64,000 bases of DNA from positions 558,001-622,000 of the forward strand of contig NZ_CP060394.1 in the NCBI RefSeq assembly GCF_014274465.1, written 5' to 3'. Within the stretch, counting starts at the first letter, position 1, and each line of letters begins with the position of its first letter. The position numbers and the translations under genes are program-made. Shown here piece by piece: positions 26,345 through 35,013 of the stretch. The notes under the pieces are model-generated. The model did no database searches and was not told the origin of the DNA. It saw nothing but the letters and a program-made list of their open reading frames with translations. Source of the DNA: Alloacidobacterium dinghuense. GTDB taxonomy: Bacteria > Acidobacteriota > Terriglobia > Terriglobales > Acidobacteriaceae.

Positions 26345-28600
26345 TTGCTGAAGGAGCGTATCGTCGGGACACCAGCTCTTCGTAAAGAAGGAGTGGCGAA
26401 GGTGCGCGGCGAGGCGCGCTATATCGATGACATTTCGTTTCCCGATATGATCTATGGCGCCACCGTGCGCAGCAGTGTCCCACGCGGACGCGTCGTAAAA
26501 ATCGAATTCGGAGAAGGCATCCCTTGGGATGAATTTGTAGTCGTGAGCGCGAGGGATATTCCCGGTGAAAACGTTATTGCACTTATCAATAAGGATTGGC
26601 CGTGCCTCGTCAGTGAGCAAGTAAACCATCCTGAAGAGCCAATCTTGTTGCTGGGACATCGGGATCGCCATCTGCTCCCCAAGGCTGTGGCGGCTGTGCG
26701 GATCGAATACGAAACACTACCTAGTGTTCATTCCATAGAAGAGAGCGAGCGCGGTGATGTGATCGTCTGGGGCGAGGATAATATCTTCAAAAAGTTTCTG
26801 ATCCACAAGGGCGATGTGGACGCGGCGTGGAACCAGGCCGATTTCATCGTCGAGGGCGAGTATACAACTGGTGCACAGGAACATCTATACATCGAGAACA
26901 ATGGCGTGATTGCCGCCTATACGCCAGAAGAAGGCCTGACCATCTGGGGCTCGATGCAATGCCCCTATTATGTGCATAAGTCGCTCGTCGGGTTGACGCG
27001 ATTACCGGAGGACAAGGTCCGTATTATTCAAGTTGAAACTGGAGGAGCCTTTGGCGGCAAAGAAGACTATCCATCGATGATCGGAGCGCACGCCGCGCTC
27101 CTTGCGATGAAGTCCGGACGTCCGGTGAAGATCATGTACGACCGTTTGGAGGACATGGTCGCCACCACCAAGCGGCATCCATCGCGCAGTCGCATTCGCA
27201 CTGCAGTTAGCAAGGACGGCAAGCTGCTTGCCGCTGACATTGATTTTGCACTCGATGGCGGCGCGTACTCGACCCTATCGCCCACCGTGTTGTCGCGTGG
27301 AACGATACACGCCGGTGGTCCATATTGCTGGCCCAACATACGCGTACGTTCGAAGGCGTTTGCCACGAATTGCCCTCCACATGGAGCTTTCCGCGGATTT
27401 GGAGCTCCGCAGAGTCTCTTTGCTATTGAGCGCCACATGGATCGCGTGGCAGAGGCCATTGGTATGGCGCCAGAAGAACTTCGGCGAAGGAACTTCCTAC
27501 ACAAGGGTTTGACTACGGCTACAGGTCAGGAAATTCGTGAGGATGTGGATCTCGAGCACCTGCTTTCCCGCGCGCTCGAGCTATCCGATTATTATGCGAA
27601 GCGCGAGCGCTTCGACCGGGAGAATCCGGGTGCGAAGAAGAAAAAGGGAATCGGCATTGCGGCCTTCCTGCATGGCTCCGGGTTTACTGGCTCGGGCGAA
27701 CGCTATTTGAATTCTGTAGCTGCTGTGGACGCGACGGCCGAGGGAAAGGTACGCGTGCTCGTCTCAAGCACTGAATTTGGTCAGGGAACGAATACGATCC
27801 TGTGTCAGATTGCGGCAGAGGCGCTTCGCATTGATTATGAAGCCGTTGAGATCGTGCAGCCGGACACCAGTATGGTGCCCAACACGGGGCCTACCGTGGC
27901 GTCGCGAACGACAATGATCGTCGGCAAACTAGTGCATTCTGCTGCGATCGGATTGCAACAGACTCTGCAGGCGAGTGGCTTGCTCGGAGAAAGTTGGACG
28001 ACCGATGAATTCTCTGCTGCTGCAAAAGAATACATCGCAAGACATGGCCGACTATATTCGAGCAGCCGCTATGAACCGCCGCCCAATGTTTATTGGGATG
28101 ACGTGAACTACCGCGGAGAGGCATATCCGGCATTTGCCTGGGCAGTTTACGTTGCAGAGGTGACCGTAGATATGGTCACGTATGGCGTCACCGTTGATGA
28201 CTTTGTCGCCGTGCAGGAGGTGGGTCGCGTATTGAACCCGGTGCTCGCCACAGGACAAATCGAAGGAGGGGTGGCGCAAGGCATAGGCTACGCTCTCTAC
28301 GAAAAGGTCCAATGGGAACAGGGACGAATGAGGAATGGGCAGATGACGAATTACATTATCCCTACCTCACAGGACATTCCGCCTATCCGCGTCTTCTTCG
28401 AAGAGATTCCGTTCACATATGGTGCGTATGGTGCTAAGGGGATTGGCGAATTGCCGATGGACGGGCCAGCACCGGCTATTGTTAACGCTGTCTCGCATGC
28501 TACGGGCGAAGACTTCAACGGAATTCCCCTACTGCCGGAAGACATCTGTTTGCGCCTCAGGTTTAGCCATGCCGTTCCTACAGAGGCGTTTGCCGTATGA
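26345..28600 (+). CDS. xdhA: Xanthine dehydrogenase, molybdopterin-binding subunit
   Basis: The 751 residues match the molybdenum hydroxylase large subunit: EARYIDDISFPDMIYGATVRSSVPRG, VETGGAFGGKED, PHGAFRGFGAPQ, the AVQEVGRVLNP and GGVAQGIGYALYE segments, and the active-site Glu region GIGELPMDGPAP. It carries the Mo cofactor that hydroxylates hypoxanthine or xanthine to urate. The start is a TTG preceded by GGGAG; a GTG at 26393 follows another good Shine-Dalgarno sequence but would cut into the conserved region. Substrate assignment rests on the neighbouring uricase and allantoin genes, since the family also includes aldehyde and CO dehydrogenases. Confidence 0.9.
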   Translation: MLKERIVGTPALRKEGVAKVRGEARYIDDISFPDMIYGATVRSSVPRGRVVKIEFGEGIPWDEFVVVSARDIPGENVIALINKDWPCLVSEQVNHPEEPILLLGHRDRHLLPKAVAAVRIEYETLPSVHSIEESERGDVIVWGEDNIFKKFLIHKGDVDAAWNQADFIVEGEYTTGAQEHLYIENNGVIAAYTPEEGLTIWGSMQCPYYVHKSLVGLTRLPEDKVRIIQVETGGAFGGKEDYPSMIGAHAALLAMKSGRPVKIMYDRLEDMVATTKRHPSRSRIRTAVSKDGKLLAADIDFALDGGAYSTLSPTVLSRGTIHAGGPYCWPNIRVRSKAFATNCPPHGAFRGFGAPQSLFAIERHMDRVAEAIGMAPEELRRRNFLHKGLTTATGQEIREDVDLEHLLSRALELSDYYAKRERFDRENPGAKKKKGIGIAAFLHGSGFTGSGERYLNSVAAVDATAEGKVRVLVSSTEFGQGTNTILCQIAAEALRIDYEAVEIVQPDTSMVPNTGPTVASRTTMIVGKLVHSAAIGLQQTLQASGLLGESWTTDEFSAAAKEYIARHGRLYSSSRYEPPPNVYWDDVNYRGEAYPAFAWAVYVAEVTVDMVTYGVTVDDFVAVQEVGRVLNPVLATGQIEGGVAQGIGYALYEKVQWEQGRMRNGQMTNYIIPTSQDIPPIRVFFEEIPFTYGAYGAKGIGELPMDGPAPAIVNAVSHATGEDFNGIPLLPEDICLRLRFSHAVPTEAFAV

Positions 28601-29067
28601 AACGCCAGTGGTTTTCCTTAGTTGTGAATGGCGAGCCCAGGAAGTTAGAAGCTTATCCAATCGAACGGCTGCTTGACGTGTTGCGAGATGGAATGGGCCT
28701 TGCTGGCACGAAGGAGGGGTGTGGCGAGGGCGAATGCGGGGCCTGCAGTGTACTGATCAACGGTGAGTTGGTGAATAGCTGCCTCGTCCCGATTGTGCAA
28801 GCAAATGGAACTGACATCGTTACGATTGAAGGAGTGGCAGACGGGAACCATCTGCACCCTGTTCAGCAGGCATTCCTAACTTGTGGCGGCGCGCAGTGCG
28901 GCATGTGTACTCCCGGCATGATTGTTGCGACAACATATCTGTTGAAGAAATATTCGAAGCCCACTTCAGAGCAAATTCGTGAAGGACTCAACGGCAATCT
29001 CTGTCGTTGCACGGGCTATATGCGGATTTTTCAAGCGGTGGAAAGGGCCGTGGAGTTGGGCAAATGA
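28597..29067 (+). CDS. xdhC: Xanthine dehydrogenase, [2Fe-2S] subunit
   Basis: The 156 residues bind two [2Fe-2S] clusters: the plant-type ferredoxin motif CGEGECGACSVL at about 42-53 and the second-domain motif CGxC ... CRCTGY. This subunit passes electrons from the Mo centre to FAD. It overlaps the preceding gene by 4 bp and the FAD subunit gene by 4 bp (ATGA), so the three subunits are coupled. Confidence 0.93.
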   Translation: MKRQWFSLVVNGEPRKLEAYPIERLLDVLRDGMGLAGTKEGCGEGECGACSVLINGELVNSCLVPIVQANGTDIVTIEGVADGNHLHPVQQAFLTCGGAQCGMCTPGMIVATTYLLKKYSKPTSEQIREGLNGNLCRCTGYMRIFQAVERAVELGK

Positions 29068-29942
29068 GGTCGCATCCGGCAGAGTACGAGTTTGTTTCTC
29101 CCGGCAGTCTTGCGGGAGTTCTGGCTCTCCTTCAAAGCGAGCCCGGTGAATGGCTTCCCGTTGCTGGAGGCACTGAGATCATGGTGCAATTCAGCGCAGG
29201 AAGGTTGGCCGCGCATCGTCTCGTGAATATATGGAATGTTGATGAGCTTCGTCAGATCACTGAAACCGAAACGTCCCTTATTATCGGCGGCGGTTGTACC
29301 TTTACTCAACTGCGAGAATGTGCCGCGGTACCAATGCACTTCCCTCTGTTAGCGCAGGCAGCATCCTGGACGGGAAGCATTGCCAATCAGAACCGCGCCA
29401 CAATTGCTGGAAATATCGTTAACGCCTCGCCCGCAGCCGATTCTCCTCCGGCCTTGCTCGCTTATGATGCTGAATTGGAGCTAATCTCTTCGAATCGAAC
29501 ACGAAGAATTCCTTATATCAACTTCCATCTCGGCTACAAAAAAACCGCCTTGCTACCAGGAGAATTGTTGCTTGCCATTCATCTCCAAAAGCGCTTTAAG
29601 GGCTGGTTCACATATGCGCAAAAGACCGGAGCGCGGAATGCTCAGGCAATTTCAAAGATTTGCATAGCTGGCGTCGGGAGGCTTCGCGAGGGACGCGTAG
29701 AAGCTTTGCAGATCGGCATCGGGGCAGTGGCGCCGACGCCGTTGCGTTTACAAAAAATAGAGAATGCACTGATGGGGACTTCCTTGACGGAAAATTCCAT
29801 TGCTGGAGCACGCAGCCTTCTCGCGGAAGAGATTGCACCCATAAACGATATCCGTTCATCAAGCGACTACCGACGGAGTGTTGCCGCCAATTTGCTGGAG
29901 GATCTCCTCCGTAATCTTGCCGCATGGAAGGGGGTTGCATGA
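29064..29942 (+). CDS. xdhB: Xanthine dehydrogenase, FAD-binding subunit
   Basis: About 292 residues run from the ATG at 29064, which overlaps the [2Fe-2S] subunit stop; the frame stays open upstream to 29007, but that part lies inside the other gene. It shows the CO-dehydrogenase flavoprotein fold: EYEFVSPGSLAGVLALLQ, the FAD pyrophosphate motif AGGTEIMVQ, IGGGCTFTQL and SIANQNRATIAGNIVNASPAADSPP. It transfers electrons from the FeS clusters to NAD or another acceptor. Confidence 0.92.
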   Translation: MRSHPAEYEFVSPGSLAGVLALLQSEPGEWLPVAGGTEIMVQFSAGRLAAHRLVNIWNVDELRQITETETSLIIGGGCTFTQLRECAAVPMHFPLLAQAASWTGSIANQNRATIAGNIVNASPAADSPPALLAYDAELELISSNRTRRIPYINFHLGYKKTALLPGELLLAIHLQKRFKGWFTYAQKTGARNAQAISKICIAGVGRLREGRVEALQIGIGAVAPTPLRLQKIENALMGTSLTENSIAGARSLLAEEIAPINDIRSSSDYRRSVAANLLEDLLRNLAAWKGVA

Positions 29943-30460
29943 TTACAGCGAGCAGAGTGTTAGCAGATTGGAACTTGTTGAATGATGATGTGGCCGTAGC
30001 AGCCATTTTGCCGTGTTGCGGTTCTACTCGCTGGGCGCAAGATATGGTCTCGGCTAGACCTTTCTCTGATGAGCAGGATTTGTCAGAGCGCTCCGATGCC
30101 ATTTGGCTGCATCTTTCACCGCAAGATTGGGATGAGGCGTTCCGAAGTCATCCGCGTATCGGCGAGCGCAAGGCGGCCGCTACTGCCTCACGAAAATCAA
30201 CAGAGTGGTCACAGCAGGAGCAGAGCCGAGTGGAGGCATCGAGTTCGGAAGTGCTCGCTGCATTGGCACGAGGAAACCATCTCTATGAAGAGCACTTTGG
30301 CCGCATCTTTCTCGTTTGCGCCAGCGGAAAGTCCTCTGCGGAAATACTAGAGATCTTAGAGCGTCGTCTGATGAATGACGCACAGACAGAATTGCGCGAG
30401 GCTGTCGAACAACAGCGACAAATTATCCGGCTCCGTCTGCGAAAATGGCTGGGTGCATAA
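29939..30460 (+). CDS. uraD: OHCU decarboxylase (2-oxo-4-hydroxy-4-carboxy-5-ureidoimidazoline)
   Basis: About 173 residues run from the ATG at 29939, which overlaps the upstream stop (ATGA). The hallmark motif HPRIGE is present, with WSQQEQSRVEAS, a GNHLYEEHFGRIFLVCASGKS helix-loop segment and ILEILERRLMNDAQTE, all typical of UraD. It decarboxylates OHCU to (S)-allantoin, the last of three steps from urate. The genes for the other two steps follow directly. Confidence 0.93.
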   Translation: MITASRVLADWNLLNDDVAVAAILPCCGSTRWAQDMVSARPFSDEQDLSERSDAIWLHLSPQDWDEAFRSHPRIGERKAAATASRKSTEWSQQEQSRVEASSSEVLAALARGNHLYEEHFGRIFLVCASGKSSAEILEILERRLMNDAQTELREAVEQQRQIIRLRLRKWLGA

Positions 30461-30469
30461 GAAGGAAGC

Positions 30470-30811
30470 ATGAGAGGAATTTCAACGCATATTCTTGATC
30501 TGACACGCGGACGACCGGCAGAAGGCGTGGCGGTACGGTTGCATCGCCACGAAAAGGGAGGATGGCGCGCCGTTGCCGCGCGCCGGACAGACCAGAATGG
30601 ACGCATTAGCGACCTGCTGCCCGAGAATGAAACGCTGCAAAGCGGCTTTTATCGTCTGCGTTTTGGAACGAGCGCCTATTTTCGTGGCGAAGGAATCGAA
30701 AGCTTGCATCCTTTTGTTGACATAGCTTTTCAAGTCCGAGACATTGGTGAACATTATCATGTTCCACTTCTGATAACTCCGCACAGCTACTCAACGTACC
30801 GTGGAAGTTGA
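30470..30811 (+). CDS. uraH: 5-hydroxyisourate hydrolase (transthyretin-like)
   Basis: This 113-residue enzyme has the transthyretin fold with the HIU hydrolase signatures ISTHILDLTRGRPAEGV at the N-terminus (active-site His), an Arg in the central VRLHRHEK region, HYHVPLLITPHSYSTYRGS, and the diagnostic C-terminal YRGS tetrapeptide. It hydrolyses 5-hydroxyisourate to OHCU. It lies 9 bp after uraD. Confidence 0.94.
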   Translation: MRGISTHILDLTRGRPAEGVAVRLHRHEKGGWRAVAARRTDQNGRISDLLPENETLQSGFYRLRFGTSAYFRGEGIESLHPFVDIAFQVRDIGEHYHVPLLITPHSYSTYRGS

Positions 30812-30827
30812 GGAACCTATCAGCACG

Positions 30828-31676
30828 ATGATCGCACTCGGTGAAAATCAATATGGAAAATCGCGCGTACGCGTAATGAAGGTCGAGCGATGCGCGGATC
30901 GTCATGAGGTCTTCGAGTGGAACGTTGATGTGTGGCTGAAGGGGGATTTTACGGCGTGTTTTGAAGATGGTGACAACAGCCACGTTTTGCCCACCGACAC
31001 AATGAAGAACACGATCTACTCAACGGCACGTGCATCGAAGGCAAGTACAATCGAGGAATTTGCAATTGAGCTGGCCACCCACTTCATCACCACGCAACCG
31101 CAAGTAAACGAAGCTAGTGCAAATATCAAGGCCACATTGTGGAGACACATCGATGCTGGCCGTCAGCGGCATCCTACAGCATTTGTGCAGACTGGACCAG
31201 CCAGAGAGACGGTTACGGCTACCTATCCACGCGGAGAGGCGGTTTCCGTAACGTCGGGCTTTACTGACATGGCAATTCTAAAGACGGCGAACTCTGCATT
31301 TGCGGGGTATCTTCGGGACAGGTTGACGACACTCAAGGAAACGCATGATCGTCTGCTGGGAACCCTGGCAACCGCGGAGTGGACCTACGCTGCGCCCGGT
31401 TTAGATTATGCCGCACTGCGAACAAGCATTACCGATTCGCTACTCAACGCCTTTGCTCAGCACGAGAGCCTTTCTGTTCAGCAGACGCTTTTTGCCATGG
31501 GTAAGGCTGCACTGGAAGCTGTTCCCGAAATTACCGAGATTCGGCTTCAGATGCCGAACAAGCACTGCAACCTCGTGGATCTTTCTGCTTTCGACCAGGA
31601 CAATCCGAACCATATTTTCGTACCTACAGACGAGCCGCATGGTTCGATTGAAGCTTGTGTGCGGAGAGAAGTTTGA
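30828..31676 (+). CDS. pucL: Urate oxidase (uricase)
   Basis: Uricase oxidises urate to 5-hydroxyisourate without cofactor. About 282 residues run from the ATG at 30828; a GTG at 30801 overlapping the uraH stop is an alternative start. T-fold signatures are present: the catalytic Lys in NQYGKSRVRVMKV, the Thr in LPTDTMKNTIYSTA, and the Asn/His pair in MPNKHCNLVDLSAF. Unlike Bacillus PucL it is not fused to an OHCU decarboxylase domain; that activity is encoded by the gene two places upstream. Confidence 0.94.
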   Translation: MIALGENQYGKSRVRVMKVERCADRHEVFEWNVDVWLKGDFTACFEDGDNSHVLPTDTMKNTIYSTARASKASTIEEFAIELATHFITTQPQVNEASANIKATLWRHIDAGRQRHPTAFVQTGPARETVTATYPRGEAVSVTSGFTDMAILKTANSAFAGYLRDRLTTLKETHDRLLGTLATAEWTYAAPGLDYAALRTSITDSLLNAFAQHESLSVQQTLFAMGKAALEAVPEITEIRLQMPNKHCNLVDLSAFDQDNPNHIFVPTDEPHGSIEACVRREV

Positions 31677-32965
31677 GCGCCGTTGCCATTAACGATTCAG
31701 TGCGCGCTGCGATTGCACGCGATGGCGCCGCAACCATATTAGTGCGCTGCAAAGCAATTGCGGCCTGTACGGACAAACATGGCGAAATTTTGCGAACGTT
31801 TCTTTCGCCGGCTATGGAGGAGGTTCACCAGCGTATGCGTCCTTGGTTTGAAGCCGCAGGAATGACGGTGAACGTGGATCGCGTTGGGAATTTTCGTGCA
31901 TTCTACCTGTCAGCAGCCGATACAGACTCGGCGTGCTTGCTGATCGGATCTCATCTCGATACTGTTCCCAACGCCGGTGCATACGACGGCGTATTAGGTG
32001 TTCTCATGGGGCTGGCTTTGGTTGAAGCTCTCGGTGGCCGTCGATTGCCCTATTCCATCGAAGTCATTGGTTTTTCTGATGAAGAGGGAACACGCTTCGG
32101 TGTTCCATTCATCGGCAGCCAAGCTCTCGTGAATCGCCTTGACGATGCGCTCCTCAATTGCAAAGATGCCAACGGAATCATGGTTGGCGAAGCTTTGACA
32201 CGCTATAGGGCAAAGCATCCAAAAGCTGTGGAATCTTCGTTAGTTCAGAATACGAAAGCCTATATCGAGTTTCATATTGAGCAGGGGCCAGTACTTGAAA
32301 GCAAAGACATGGCTTTGGGAGTTGTAGAGGCGCTCGCGGGCCAAAGACGATGCCGTCTGGTCTTTCATGGGTCGCCTGGACATGCAGGCACAACGCCGAT
32401 GATGCTGCGCCGCGATGCTCTTGCAGCCGCTGCCGAATGGATCACTCGCGTCGAAATGATCGCCTCTGAATTCGAGGGTCTAGTGGCGACGGTTGGCCAA
32501 GTGTTTGTTGAACCGGGTGGGGTAAATGTAATTCCTGGTGTCACACGTTGCAGCCTTGATGTGCGGCATGCAGACGATGTCGTGTGCCGGAAGGCTTTGG
32601 AAGCAATCCTCAATGAAGCCCGTGTCACAACGACCAGGCGCGGATTGACAGTCGATACGGCGGAATACCACACGCAACCTGCTGTACACCTTAATCCGAC
32701 GATGGTCGCACTAGCGGAAAATTCCGTGCGTCAGGCAGGCTATTCGTTCCTCCGCATGACCAGCGGAGCGGGGCATGATGCAATGGTCATCGCTCCGCAC
32801 CTACCTTCAGCAATGTTATTTCTGCGGAGCCCTGGTGGTATCAGTCATCATCCGGACGAGAGCGTGCTTAAATCCGACGTTGCTGCGGCTATCCACGCCG
32901 GCCTGTGTTTTCTTGACAATGTCGCATCCTTCCTCAACGACAATGGGGGCGATTTGCGTGCATAA
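31673..32965 (+). CDS. allC: Allantoate amidohydrolase (M20 family)
   Basis: The protein has about 430 residues. A TTG at 31673 overlaps the uricase stop and follows GGAGAGAA at good spacing; another TTG at 31655 is possible. M20 peptidase-fold metal ligands appear in GSHLDTVPNAGAYDGVLG, the DEEGTRFG pair, FHIEQGPVLE, SPGHAGTTPMMLRRDAL and SGAGHDAM. It hydrolyses allantoate to (S)-ureidoglycine, ammonia and CO2. Position between uricase and the ureidoglycine enzyme supports the assignment; N-carbamoyl amino acid hydrolases are close relatives. Confidence 0.88.
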   Translation: MSAVAINDSVRAAIARDGAATILVRCKAIAACTDKHGEILRTFLSPAMEEVHQRMRPWFEAAGMTVNVDRVGNFRAFYLSAADTDSACLLIGSHLDTVPNAGAYDGVLGVLMGLALVEALGGRRLPYSIEVIGFSDEEGTRFGVPFIGSQALVNRLDDALLNCKDANGIMVGEALTRYRAKHPKAVESSLVQNTKAYIEFHIEQGPVLESKDMALGVVEALAGQRRCRLVFHGSPGHAGTTPMMLRRDALAAAAEWITRVEMIASEFEGLVATVGQVFVEPGGVNVIPGVTRCSLDVRHADDVVCRKALEAILNEARVTTTRRGLTVDTAEYHTQPAVHLNPTMVALAENSVRQAGYSFLRMTSGAGHDAMVIAPHLPSAMLFLRSPGGISHHPDESVLKSDVAAAIHAGLCFLDNVASFLNDNGGDLRA

Positions 32966-33692
32966 CTTAGGACACACGCGCAGCGTGCGACGTGCGAGCC
33001 ATTTCATTCATACCCCCGATACATTTATCCGTACTCAGATTCCGGGCTGCTCGAAAGCCAGCGTGATCGTCCATGCTTCACCTGTGCTTGGAGCGAATTT
33101 CGCACAATATTCTGTTGAATTTGAAGTTGGTGGCGCTCTTGGGTCCGCATCAGGTCAGAGATTCTTTTATGTGCTCGACGGCACGATAACACTTGAGAGC
33201 GGTGCCGATACTTACACGCTCGTTGAGAACGACTACGCTTATGTACCGCAAGAAGCAGAGCATACGATTCGCGCTTTGCAAGCCTCGCGTGCCACAGTGA
33301 TCGAGCAGAAATATCGTTCAGTGAATGGCGAGGGTCCTCCAACATTGCTGGTGGGGCATGAGCCATCGGTACCGGCGCAGCCGCTAACGGGTGACAACGA
33401 TCTGCTCGTGCGTTCGCTTCTGCCGGATACCATAACGTTCGACTTCGCAGTGAACACCATGTCTTATGCACCGGGCGCAGGATTGAGCATGGTTGAGGTT
33501 CATGTCATGGAGCACGGTTTGCTGATGCTTGAAGGTGGAGGCATTTATCGACTTGATGACCAGTGGTATCCAGTGACTGCGGGAGACTTTATCTGGATGG
33601 CGCCGTACTGCCCTCAATGGTTTGGTGCGATTGGAAAGGTTCCGGCAAAATATCTGATCTATAAGGATTGGAATCGGCACCCTTTGGCGTGA
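32943..33692 (+). CDS. allE: (S)-ureidoglycine aminohydrolase (bicupin)
   Basis: About 249 residues run from the ATG at 32943 (a GTG at 32958 is also possible); the frame is open upstream but lies inside allC. Two cupin barrels are visible: the first around GQRFFYVLDGTITLESGADTY and EAEHTIRAL, the second around MVEVHVMEHGLLMLEGGGIYRL and GDFIWMAPYCPQWF, with a C-terminal KYLIYKDWNRHPL ending typical of the family. It releases ammonia from (S)-ureidoglycine to give (S)-ureidoglycolate. Confidence 0.9.
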   Translation: MGAICVHNLGHTRSVRRASHFIHTPDTFIRTQIPGCSKASVIVHASPVLGANFAQYSVEFEVGGALGSASGQRFFYVLDGTITLESGADTYTLVENDYAYVPQEAEHTIRALQASRATVIEQKYRSVNGEGPPTLLVGHEPSVPAQPLTGDNDLLVRSLLPDTITFDFAVNTMSYAPGAGLSMVEVHVMEHGLLMLEGGGIYRLDDQWYPVTAGDFIWMAPYCPQWFGAIGKVPAKYLIYKDWNRHPLA

Positions 33693-33693
33693 A

Positions 33694-34938
33694 ATGCAGA
33701 TAGAGATTGATCAACAACGTCTTATGCAGGAAATCGATACGCTTGCGACGATTTCTGATGTCGAACCCCCCGCCGTCACACGCATCGTATTCAGCGAACA
33801 GGACCTGCGCGCCCGAGCGTGGCTGAAAGAGCGCTTTAGCGAAGCTGGACTTTCAGTGCGCGAAGATGCCGCCGGAAATGTATTCGCTCGCTGGCAGGGG
33901 GCACGTTCTGAGTTGCCTGCCGTGGCTACGGGTTCGCACATCGACGCGATTCCCTACGCCGGGAAGTTTGATGGAGTCGTGGGTGTGCTCGGCGGTCTCG
34001 AGGCCATTCGCGCATTACACAGAAGCGGATTTCGACCAGCCCGCTCTATCGAACTAATTCAGTTCACCTCGGAGGAGCCGACACGGTTCGGTGTTGGATG
34101 CCTTGGCAGTCGGCTACTCTCAGGCGTTTTGAACCCGCTTGCGGACGACTCTCTGCGCGACAGGCAAGGCGACACTCTAAAAACTGTCCGCATGAACGCT
34201 GGATTCAATGGCGAGCTCTCAACTGTTCGTTTGCCTCAAGGCTTCTACTCGGCCTTTCTCGAGCTTCACATTGAGCAGGGGCCGATTCTCGATCGCGAGA
34301 ACATTACGATTGGAGTTGTTACTGACATCGCAGCGCCAGCAAGTTTTACGGTGACCCTTGAAGGCGAAGGCGGTCACGCAGGAAGCACATTCATGCCTGG
34401 AAGACGTGATGCTCTTTGTGCCGCGTCTGAACTGATTCTTGAAATCGAGCGGCTCGCGTTAAGTTCCGGTTCCCGTAACACGGTGGCCACTGTTGGAACC
34501 TGTGAAGCATATCCTGGTGCAATCAACAGCATTCCCAGTCGGGTGAAGCTTGGCGTAGATCTGCGCGACACGGACGGTGATCGACGTGACATGGTTCTCG
34601 AAAAGATACGGCATGGAGCAGGTGAGATTTCCCAGCGGCGGCAGATCAAAGTTGAGATGATTATGCTAAATGCTGATCCTCCGGCCTCCTCGTCACCACG
34701 TGTCTTAAGCGCGATCAATAACGCTTGTTCCGAAGCAAAGGTATCATCTCGCCAAATTGTCAGTCGCGCTTATCATGACTCACTTTTTATGTCGCGGATC
34801 GCGCCGATGGCCATGATTTTCATTCCTTGTCGCAACGGCATTAGCCATCGTCCTGACGAGCATGCGTCTGTCAGCGATATTGCGGACGGCGTTGAAGTGC
34901 TTGCTCGTTCACTGGCTGAGCTCTCGTGCGATACCTAG
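33694..34938 (+). CDS. Ureidoglycolate amidohydrolase (M20 family)
   Basis: The 414 residues are a second M20 amidohydrolase with GSHIDAIPYAGKFDGVVGVLGG, FTSEEPTRFGVGCLGSRLLSG, LHIEQGPILDRE, GGHAGSTFMPGRRDAL and SRAYHDSLFMS. The FTSEEPTRFG-CLGSR-L form resembles the plant ureidoglycolate amidohydrolase UAH more than AllC. It would convert ureidoglycolate to glyoxylate, ammonia and CO2, finishing a urea-free route. It starts 1 bp after the previous stop. A second allantoate or carbamoyl amino acid hydrolase role cannot be ruled out. Confidence 0.8.
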   Translation: MQIEIDQQRLMQEIDTLATISDVEPPAVTRIVFSEQDLRARAWLKERFSEAGLSVREDAAGNVFARWQGARSELPAVATGSHIDAIPYAGKFDGVVGVLGGLEAIRALHRSGFRPARSIELIQFTSEEPTRFGVGCLGSRLLSGVLNPLADDSLRDRQGDTLKTVRMNAGFNGELSTVRLPQGFYSAFLELHIEQGPILDRENITIGVVTDIAAPASFTVTLEGEGGHAGSTFMPGRRDALCAASELILEIERLALSSGSRNTVATVGTCEAYPGAINSIPSRVKLGVDLRDTDGDRRDMVLEKIRHGAGEISQRRQIKVEMIMLNADPPASSSPRVLSAINNACSEAKVSSRQIVSRAYHDSLFMSRIAPMAMIFIPCRNGISHRPDEHASVSDIADGVEVLARSLAELSCDT

Positions 34939-35013
34939 CAAATCCGGGCCCGCCGTCATGTCGTCCCACAGCGCTGATATCATGGAGTCTCTTCCTGTAA
35001 AGGAGACAACGCC

